Source of the DNA: a virus
Reading direction: 5' to 3' (one strand)
DNA: 30,855 bases
Virus record (IMG/VR): IMGVR_UViG_3300034101_002081
Coordinates: 1-30,855 of that record
A program made the translations under genes and the position numbers. Below the pieces are notes generated by a model. That model searched no databases, was not told the origin of the DNA, and saw only the letters and a program-made list of their open reading frames with translations. Positions 6,774-12,215 of the stretch are shown in pieces. How positions within the stretch are numbered: position 1 is the first letter of the stretch; every line of letters starts with the position of its first letter.

Positions 6774-7223
6774 TTACAGGGCTTCCAGAAGCTCCTGGGA
6801 CAGGCTCACGGGCTTGGTACACCGGCGCACTGCCGTCAGGCGCTCCAAGGTCCAGCCAAGGGCTTCGCAGGTCTCTCTATCGCCTGGTGCGTGCTCCTGG
6901 CACGCAACGCTGCGCTGGTAGCGTTCCAGCACCAGCCGGTCCTTCTCTAACCTTACCGCCCAGGGCTGCTCTTTTCGCAGGCCGTCCAAGATGGCGCCGC
7001 GAATGCGTGGCACCGCGTACGTACTGAACGCCAGGCCGCGCTCTGGTTCGAATAACTCTGCCGCACGCCGCAGGCCCATGTACCCATACCCTACCATGTC
7101 GTCTGCTTCACGGTCATGGTTCTGCGCCATGTTGTTAGCTACGTGATACACCAGGCGCACGTTCGCGTCAGCCAGCTGCTTCGCTGCCTCGCCGCCTTGC
7201 ACGTTCTTGCGTCGCTTTCTCAC
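6774..7223 (-). CDS. Sigma-70-like protein lacking region 4
   Basis: 149 residues. Residues 20-85 match sigma region 2 of the FliA/SigB type: NVRLVYHVANNMA, then DDMVGYGYMGLRRAAELFEP and RGLAFSTYAVPRIRGAILDG. This region binds core RNA polymerase and the -10 element. Residues about 90-145 resemble region 3, with EALGWTLERLTAV as a possible helix-turn-helix. No region 4 is present, so -35 recognition in the usual way is not expected. It follows a complete sigma-like gene with a GTGA overlap, so the two are co-translated. It could be an alternative sigma factor for extended -10 promoters, a partner of the first sigma, or an inhibitor that occupies core polymerase. The basic N-terminus MRKRRKN is unusual. 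Family call is firm for region 2; role is not. Confidence 0.8.
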   Translation of the reverse strand: MRKRRKNVQGGEAAKQLADANVRLVYHVANNMAQNHDREADDMVGYGYMGLRRAAELFEPERGLAFSTYAVPRIRGAILDGLRKEQPWAVRLEKDRLVLERYQRSVACQEHAPGDRETCEALGWTLERLTAVRRCTKPVSLSQELLEAL

Positions 7224-8053
7224 AGCAAGCCGTCCAGGGGGTGGCGCAGCGCAGGGTGGCGTAGCTTACTGAGCGCGCTTGTCTCAATGCGCCGCATAGC
7301 CTCGGCACTAACACCATACCGGCGCCCCAACTTGCTCAACGTTTCACGTTCCACGCCTTCAAAGCCGAACCTGGACAACACCACGGCACGCTCCACGTCG
7401 TCCAGTTCGTCCAAGGCCTTCGCCAGAAGCGCAGCACGTTCGTCGTGCAGCAGCTGCTCGTCCGGGGCTGGCATGCTTTCGTCCGCTATTAGCTCTTCGT
7501 ACGTTGTTGGTTGTGTTGGGTCTGTCTGTGGTCGATCTTCGCGCAGCGGTTCGTCCAGCGAAGCGCCCACCGTTGGCAACTGCTCAAACGTGCGTGTGTC
7601 CCCAGCGATAGCAGCGCGCTCTGCCTGGCTGAACTTTCGCCCAGCCACCGCTTCCAGCTCTGCAATACGAATAGCTACCAGGGCAGCCTCATTAGCAACC
7701 GCTTCTGGTACCTTGATCGTGCGTTGCGCGTCCACCGCCTTCGTTAGCGCTGTGGTAATGTACCGGCGCGCGTAGCCGAAGATACTGCCCCGGTCAGGCT
7801 GCCAACGTTCCACCGCCTGGGTGAGTGCCAACGCACCGGTGGCGAAAATGTCCTCGGTGGTTAGTCGTTTTTCGTAGCCCTTACCAATGTGCAACACCAG
7901 GCGCAGGTGCCGCTCTACCAGTTCTTCCTTGATGGCTTGTTTGCGCTTCTTGTCTGCTGTCTTCCACTCGGCAGCCAGCTGCTTCTCCCGCTCTTCTGTC
8001 AATGGTTCAAAGCGTGGCTCACCAAGTCGCAGGTGTAGTGGTTTCGTGCTCAA
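7220..8053 (-). CDS. Sigma-70 family RNA polymerase sigma factor
   Basis: 277 residues with the core sigma regions. Residues 45-112 are region 2: ERHLRLVLHIGKGY, then LTTEDIFATGALALTQAVER and RGSIFGYARRYITTAL. Residues 115-165 resemble region 3, followed by an acidic linker to about 205. Residues 207-270 are region 4: ALDELDDVERAVVLSRFGFE, TLSKLGRRYGVSAEAMRRIE and SALSKLRHP, the helix-turn-helix that binds -35 elements. It should direct host core polymerase to phage promoters. The start is TTG at 8053, overlapping the helicase stop (TTGA); no ATG fits better. It stands immediately before a second, shorter sigma-like gene. Promoter specificity cannot be read from sequence. Confidence 0.87.
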   Translation of the reverse strand: MSTKPLHLRLGEPRFEPLTEEREKQLAAEWKTADKKRKQAIKEELVERHLRLVLHIGKGYEKRLTTEDIFATGALALTQAVERWQPDRGSIFGYARRYITTALTKAVDAQRTIKVPEAVANEAALVAIRIAELEAVAGRKFSQAERAAIAGDTRTFEQLPTVGASLDEPLREDRPQTDPTQPTTYEELIADESMPAPDEQLLHDERAALLAKALDELDDVERAVVLSRFGFEGVERETLSKLGRRYGVSAEAMRRIETSALSKLRHPALRHPLDGLL

Positions 8054-9657
8054 TATGGATCACCGCCGCGCTCTCCTTTCACGTCGTCTGCATGCACCAG
8101 GCCCAGGTCTGCCTTGTACAGCTTCACAAGCGCCAAGGTCTCCTCACGTCCCACCTTCTGCGTTGCTACCCAGCCGTTGGTTTGCAAAAACTCAAACGCT
8201 TTTGTGATCGTCTCACCGCGCCAGCCTTTGCCGCCATTCTCACGTCTGCGCTTGTTCAGTGCTTCGCGCAGGTCTGTCTTTGCAGTCGGCTGCCCATAGT
8301 CTTGCAGCACCTTGCACAGCTGTTCAGCTGCTATCAAGTCCCAGCGCTTTTCAGCAGCCTGCTCTGCTGCTGTCTCTGGTGACAATAGCTCCAACTTGGT
8401 GCACTCCACGACGTTCGTGGGTTGTGGCGTGCTCACCAACGTACCGGCCAAACGTTTACCGCTACGTGAAGATACTTGCACCCTACCAGGGCGGTCCTTC
8501 ACCAGCCAAAGGTCCACCTCTCCACGTGTCCAAGCACTGCCTGCTTGCCGTACTTCTGCCATGAGTGCGGTACCGCTCACAGCTGCAAGTTTCGCACCGC
8601 TACCACGTGGTGAACGTCCCGCGTAGCTACCGGCTGCCGCCTGGTTGTTCTTTACAGTGTGGTCTACGCACAGCACACCGGCACCGGCATGCACCAAGGG
8701 CCACACGTTGCCAGCAAGCCACAGCGACACGTCCCGCGCTTTATCTTCTTCTAGTGGTGGGGTGTGGCTGCCCATAGCTGCCGCTACGCCGTCCAGGACA
8801 ACGAAGGGCACACTTTGGCCGCGCACTACGCGCAAGATTTGCGCACGGTCAGCCGTTGATAAGCCGCCGGTGGCTGGCCGATAGTAAAACAACCGAGGCT
8901 GCGTGTCGCTACCTTTGAACCAGGCGCGCACCGTGTCCAGGCTATGGCCGCGCCCCAGGGCAATGCTGCACACGCGTTCTGTGCAACTGGTTCCGTCTGC
9001 TTCTTCAAAGTCCAGGTAAACAACCGGCTGCCCTTCTTCCATGAGCTGCACGCAGCAAAGCTTGGCCAACCAGCTCTTCATGCTCTCGGGCGGCGCTGCC
9101 AGCCACGAAAGCCTACCCTGGTACAAAAGCGCAGCGCCGTCGTTCCGTTTCAGCAACGTTGGTTCAAGCTTGCGGTGTGTGCCTGACACGATCGCGTCCA
9201 ACACGCTCCCAAGGTCTGCCCAGCCTTCGCGGTTAGTCTCGCCAATACCTGCAAGTTTGTCCAAGTCTTCAATAGGGTCGCCGCCCTCTGCCAACGTGCG
9301 CGCAACACGTGCAGCAGCCGCTGCCTGATCGCGCTTGCGGGCAAGGTCCACCAGAACGGTAGCAGCTTCTACAACCTCTGCCGTGCTTTTTTTGCCTTTG
9401 CTCTCCAAGTACGTAATAGCGCGGTCACCGCCAACTGCTTCCAGCTCACCGGCTGCGCGCAAGTCTTCAACCAGGGCAACGCTTCCTTGCTTGCCTGCCA
9501 TCGTGATACGGCACAGCGCTGAATACACGACACCGGCACGCGGGTCTGCAAAGTCCCCGGCGCCAAGTTTTTCCACGATCGCGTCCAGCGCGTCAGCGTT
9601 GCGAATGCAGCTACCAAGTACCAACTGCTCCGCTGCTGTGTTTGTTAGGTGCTTCAT
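8050..9657 (-). CDS. Replicative helicase-like protein: DnaB N-terminal domain plus RepA-like ATPase
   Basis: 535 residues. Residues 5-85 match the DnaB N-terminal domain (AAEQLVLGSCIRN, then DFADPRAGVVYSALC). Residues 175-400 match RecA-fold RepA/AAA_25 ATPases: the P-loop is the non-canonical AAPPESMKSWLA (187-198), YLDFEEADG follows, and PFVVLDGVAAAMG (284-296) is Walker B. The C-terminal 130 residues look like a winged-helix domain (DLREALNKRRRENGGKGWRG). It probably unwinds or loads at the phage replication fork. No DNA polymerase or primase is recognised in the window, so host enzymes would be used. A strong SD (AGGAGAAGGT) precedes the ATG at 9657, which overlaps the rusA stop. The first glycine of the P-loop is alanine and the glycine before the lysine is methionine. 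Confidence 0.82.
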   Translation of the reverse strand: MKHLTNTAAEQLVLGSCIRNADALDAIVEKLGAGDFADPRAGVVYSALCRITMAGKQGSVALVEDLRAAGELEAVGGDRAITYLESKGKKSTAEVVEAATVLVDLARKRDQAAAAARVARTLAEGGDPIEDLDKLAGIGETNREGWADLGSVLDAIVSGTHRKLEPTLLKRNDGAALLYQGRLSWLAAPPESMKSWLAKLCCVQLMEEGQPVVYLDFEEADGTSCTERVCSIALGRGHSLDTVRAWFKGSDTQPRLFYYRPATGGLSTADRAQILRVVRGQSVPFVVLDGVAAAMGSHTPPLEEDKARDVSLWLAGNVWPLVHAGAGVLCVDHTVKNNQAAAGSYAGRSPRGSGAKLAAVSGTALMAEVRQAGSAWTRGEVDLWLVKDRPGRVQVSSRSGKRLAGTLVSTPQPTNVVECTKLELLSPETAAEQAAEKRWDLIAAEQLCKVLQDYGQPTAKTDLREALNKRRRENGGKGWRGETITKAFEFLQTNGWVATQKVGREETLALVKLYKADLGLVHADDVKGERGGDPY

Positions 9658-10022
9658 ACCTTCTCCTGTGGCCAAATGTCCACCTGGGCTGTTGCAGAAG
9701 GAACTGCAAACACCGGGTCTTCCACCACTACCCACTCTGCTGCGTCGTCCGGTACCAAGCCTTCGCGCACCAGCGCGTCCACTACCGTCTTTACAACGGT
9801 GCCGGTGTAGTTGTGTGGGTCTCTGCGTCCGCGCTTGCTGAATGGAATGGTGACCTGAATGTGTACCGGCTGCTGTGGACCAGTCCAGCCGCTGTTGCGG
9901 AACTCTGCCGTTACTGACACAGCCCACGGCTCCAAACGACGACGACGCGCAGCCCAGTGCATGCGGTTGCTTTCGTTGATACTCAACGGGTGCGCAGGCA
10001 CAGGGAACGTTAGCACTATCAT
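9654..10022 (-). CDS. rusA: RusA-like Holliday junction resolvase
   Basis: 122 residues. RusA-family proteins are homodimers that resolve Holliday junctions using aspartates that bind metal. Here FPVPAHPLSINESNRMHWAA is a typical N-terminus, and the catalytic-type segment RRDPHNYTGTVVKTVVDALV (67-86) with D68 and D82, followed by GLVPDD (D92, D93), fits the family. It lies between RecT and helicase genes, a usual recombination/replication setting. The ATG at 10022 overlaps the stop of the preceding 73-residue gene (ATGA) and has the SD-like GGCAGGTGAG; a GTG at 10028 is an alternative. Length is normal for the family (about 120 residues). Confidence 0.87.
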   Translation of the reverse strand: MIVLTFPVPAHPLSINESNRMHWAARRRRLEPWAVSVTAEFRNSGWTGPQQPVHIQVTIPFSKRGRRDPHNYTGTVVKTVVDALVREGLVPDDAAEWVVVEDPVFAVPSATAQVDIWPQEKV

Positions 10023-10240
10023 GCGCACTCACCTGCCAGGGCTGCTACCCAGGTTTCTACGCCGTACGCCTCAATGGGGTGCATGCCCAGGCGCACCGCC
10101 CAGGTGTCCGCCTGGTCTACGGTAAGCCCTTCCGCAAGCTTGCGCTGCATGCGGTTGTACGGGCAGCCAACGACGCGCAGAAACTCACGCACCGGCAACT
10201 TGGAAGCTTCCAGCAACGGCTCAACTGGCAGTGCTTTCAT
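10019..10240 (-). CDS. Small helix-turn-helix-like protein
   Basis: 73 residues beginning MKALPVEPLLEASKLPVREF. Short helices around residues 14-50 (REFLRVVGCPYNRMQRKLAE, then GLTVDQADTWAVRLGMHPIE) fit a compact helix-turn-helix fold of the kind often found in actinobacterial phages. It may regulate transcription or bind DNA during recombination; neither is shown. The ATG at 10240 has a good SD (AAGGGAGG) and overlaps the end of recT by 20 bases. Confidence 0.65.
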   Translation of the reverse strand: MKALPVEPLLEASKLPVREFLRVVGCPYNRMQRKLAEGLTVDQADTWAVRLGMHPIEAYGVETWVAALAGECA

Positions 10241-11039
10241 ATGCGGCGCCTCCCTTGTCTTTTGCTGCTTGCAGTTTTGTAATCAGGTCTGCTGCCTGTT
10301 CTTGTGTCAGCTCTTTGCTGCTTGCAACGCCGTACAGCGTGCCCAGGCGCTTGCGGTACGCGTCGTCGTCTATGCCAAGTTCGCGGCGCAAGATGGCAAT
10401 ACGCGTCACCTGGTTGCGTGCAGCTGGCTTCGTCTCTGCTGCTTCTTCAACGTCGTACACCACTGCGTCCATAAGTCGCGCCGGTGCAGGCAGTTCGTCC
10501 TGCACGTCTACAACGTCGAACCGGTGCGCGTCCACAATCGCGCCTTCTTCGTCTACCGCCGCGCCAAGTTCTTCCGGTGTGTAGATCACACCAAACAACG
10601 CCTCAGGGCACGCCAGGCGCGCCACTTCTGTAATGGCACGTGCGGACAACATGGCAGCCGGGTATTGCTGCCACGGTCCACGCCCACCAAGGCCTGCTTT
10701 GCGTGCGCGGTCCATCGTCCACTCAACGCGAAACGTGTACTCAGGGTCGTCTGCTCGAATGATAGTAGCCACCGCTTTTGTGTCGGTGCTCTCTACGCGC
10801 AACTTGTGGCCTGCACGTCGAACCAGGCCGCCGATGAGCTGCGCGCTTGCAGTTGGCTTACCGTTGATGACAGCAATGCCGGTCACTGCTGTCATCGGGT
10901 GTACGCCAAGCGCCTGGGCATACTGCACTGCCCACAGCAAGTTGGCCGGGTTTTTGCGGTATTGCTCTGGCAGCAAGTTGGAAGCTGCCAGCTCTTTCGC
11001 CAGGTGTACCTGGTCGGTTATTGTCGCTGGTGTGTTCAT
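10221..11039 (-). CDS. recT: RecT-family single-strand annealing protein
   Basis: 272 residues. RecT proteins anneal complementary single strands during phage recombination and replication. The typical segments are present: NPANLLWAVQYAQALGVHPM and AVTGIAVINGKPTASAQL near 30-70, VRRAGH, then PWQQYPAAMLSARAITEVAR and GVIYTPEELG at 160-180. The acidic C-terminal third is more variable. No RecE-type exonuclease is recognised nearby; the neighbouring 199-residue gene has no nuclease motif. ATG 11039 is chosen; a TTG lies at 11048. The start follows a 15-bp inverted repeat (11041-11055) and has no SD or start motif, so translation may depend on that structure. Confidence 0.82.
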   Translation of the reverse strand: MNTPATITDQVHLAKELAASNLLPEQYRKNPANLLWAVQYAQALGVHPMTAVTGIAVINGKPTASAQLIGGLVRRAGHKLRVESTDTKAVATIIRADDPEYTFRVEWTMDRARKAGLGGRGPWQQYPAAMLSARAITEVARLACPEALFGVIYTPEELGAAVDEEGAIVDAHRFDVVDVQDELPAPARLMDAVVYDVEEAAETKPAARNQVTRIAILRRELGIDDDAYRKRLGTLYGVASSKELTQEQAADLITKLQAAKDKGGAAYESTAS

Positions 11040-11040
11040 G

Positions 11041-11055
11041 CACACCAACGGTGTG
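11041..11055. repeat. Inverted repeat just upstream of recT
   Basis: CACACC AAC GGTGTG is a perfect 6-bp inverted repeat with a 3-base loop. It ends one base before the recT ATG on the minus strand, where a ribosome would bind. It could be an RNA hairpin controlling recT or a protein-binding site. Confidence 0.5.
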
Positions 11056-11060
11056 GAGTG

Positions 11061-11660
11061 TCAGTTTCTGCGCATTTGCTGTAACCAGTCAGCCAGGCCG
11101 GTGTCAAACTCGGCCATAGCCTCCTGCGCCCATGCTCGCCACCGGCGCGCTTCTACACGACTACACCTGGTTATTCTGCGAATGTCGCGCAGGCTTGCAC
11201 CGTCCATAACCGCAAGCAGCACGCGGTCCCGGTGCGTGTCTTGCCAGTGCGCAACCAAGCCAAGCAGTTCGTTCAGTGCCTGCCACTCTGTTTCTTCAAG
11301 TCCTATTTGGTCAGCCAGCTCTTGCGGGTGCTGCCCTTGTAGCACCATCGTCAGAAACGCGCGCAGCTTCTCAACGCCCATTTCCCCGCCCCACAAGCCG
11401 GTGCCACTCAACGCTGCACAGAACGGCATGGCTGGCACTTCCAAATACCCAGCTATGCGTGCAATAGTCAAAGGGTCAGCCTGGTACGGGTTGAGCGCAG
11501 CACCCAGGGCACGAAGCGCGAAACGTGCACGTTCCACTGCGTCGAAAGCGTCCAGGCTGGTGGCACGTACTTCGCGCAACACACGCACAACGTTAGCGGT
11601 ACCTACTTCACCCAGCAGTGGGCTGGGATCTTCCAAGAAGAAGTCCAGGCCGTCGTTCAT
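11061..11660 (-). CDS. Regulator-like protein with C-terminal HTH-like segment
   Basis: 199 residues with no recognised family. The N-terminal half is helical and mixed. Residues 112-130 (PQELADQIGLEETEWQALNE) and 152-175 (GASLRDIRRITRCSRVEARR) look like two helix-turn-helix segments, the second more convincing. The C-terminus is helical. It follows whiB with an ATGA overlap (11657-11660) and precedes recT, so it is probably co-transcribed with both. It may be a DNA-binding regulator or replication accessory protein; no catalytic motif is visible. Confidence 0.6.
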   Translation of the reverse strand: MNDGLDFFLEDPSPLLGEVGTANVVRVLREVRATSLDAFDAVERARFALRALGAALNPYQADPLTIARIAGYLEVPAMPFCAALSGTGLWGGEMGVEKLRAFLTMVLQGQHPQELADQIGLEETEWQALNELLGLVAHWQDTHRDRVLLAVMDGASLRDIRRITRCSRVEARRWRAWAQEAMAEFDTGLADWLQQMRRN

Positions 11661-11890
11661 GCTTCCACCGCCTTCACGTACGCAGTACGTTCTGCTGGTC
11701 CAAGTCCTCCACGAATACCCAAGCGCAGCGTGCTCCCTTCCTCAAAGGACAGGCAGTCGTCCAGGCACTGCGCACGCACCGGGCACAGCAAGCACAGGGT
11801 TACAGCCCTTCGTCCTTCTATCGTAGCACGCCCTGCAAAGAACGGGGCTACGCCCTTACCCTTGCACGCTGCGCGGTCTCGCCAGGTCAT
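11657..11890 (-). CDS. WhiB-family iron-sulfur transcription regulator
   Basis: 77 residues with the complete WhiB signature: C9, C33, C36 and C42 to hold a [4Fe-4S] cluster, PVRAQCLD around 37-44, and a G-rich turn GIRGGLG (58-64) followed by a basic stretch. In cellular members the tryptophan form (G[VI]WGG) binds region 4 of the principal sigma factor; here the position is arginine. The family is restricted to Actinobacteria and their phages, which is the best host clue in the window. Phage homologues are known to alter host transcription. It opens the replication/regulation block and starts six bases after a TGCACTGCT copy of the recurrent motif, with no SD. A role in controlling or assisting the sigma proteins of the same block is inference. 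Confidence 0.87.
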   Translation of the reverse strand: MTWRDRAACKGKGVAPFFAGRATIEGRRAVTLCLLCPVRAQCLDDCLSFEEGSTLRLGIRGGLGPAERTAYVKAVEA

Positions 11891-11896
11891 GCTGAC

Positions 11897-11905
11897 AGCA
11901 GTGCA
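11897..11905 (-). promoter_or_regulatory. Start-associated motif before whiB
   Basis: Minus strand reads TGCACTGCT, six bases (GTCAGC), then the whiB ATG. It shares the GGT-to-GCT variant with the copy before the terminase-side HNH gene. Confidence 0.65.
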
Positions 11906-11919
11906 ACGTTCTGTGGACG

Positions 11920-12177
11920 TTAGGCCAGGCCTTCCTCTTCTTCTGTTATCTGATGGTAAGCCAGGTGGCGCTCTAATGCGCTGCGCAGTTCTGCCACGTC
12001 CCCGGCCATGTGATCGACGGTTTCTATGAGTGTGCGCTGGCCTTCTGTGCGGTGGTTTACTGCCCTGTTTACGTCAGCCAGGGGCTTGCTCAAACGCTTG
12101 GCTTGCCACAGCGCTGCAATAGCTGCAAGTGTCGGTGGTACTGCGGCAATGATCGCCACCCAGATGGTTTCAGGCAT
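11920..12177 (-). CDS. Small membrane protein with coiled-coil tail, possible holin or lysis accessory
   Basis: 85 residues from the ATG at 12177. Residues 3-24 (ETIWVAIIAAVPPTLAAIAA...) form one transmembrane helix. The remainder is a polar, heptad-like helix (RTLIETVDHMAGDVAELRSA) ending in an acidic EEEEGLA tail. It directly follows the tail-tip gene, a place where lysis or membrane proteins of siphoviruses are often found. The other holin candidate is at 2506. The start is taken from the GGCACTGGT motif exactly six bases upstream; the frame continues in the preceding gene, and no SD is present. Lysis role is inferred only. Confidence 0.6.
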   Translation of the reverse strand: MPETIWVAIIAAVPPTLAAIAALWQAKRLSKPLADVNRAVNHRTEGQRTLIETVDHMAGDVAELRSALERHLAYHQITEEEEGLA

Positions 12178-12183
12178 ACGCGT

Positions 12184-12192
12184 ACCAGTGCC
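12184..12192 (-). promoter_or_regulatory. Start-associated motif before the small membrane protein
   Basis: Minus strand reads GGCACTGGT, six bases (ACGCGT), ATG. It is a perfect consensus copy. Confidence 0.75.
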
Positions 12193-12215
12193 CTGGGCAT
12201 TCGCGAAGCCACGCA

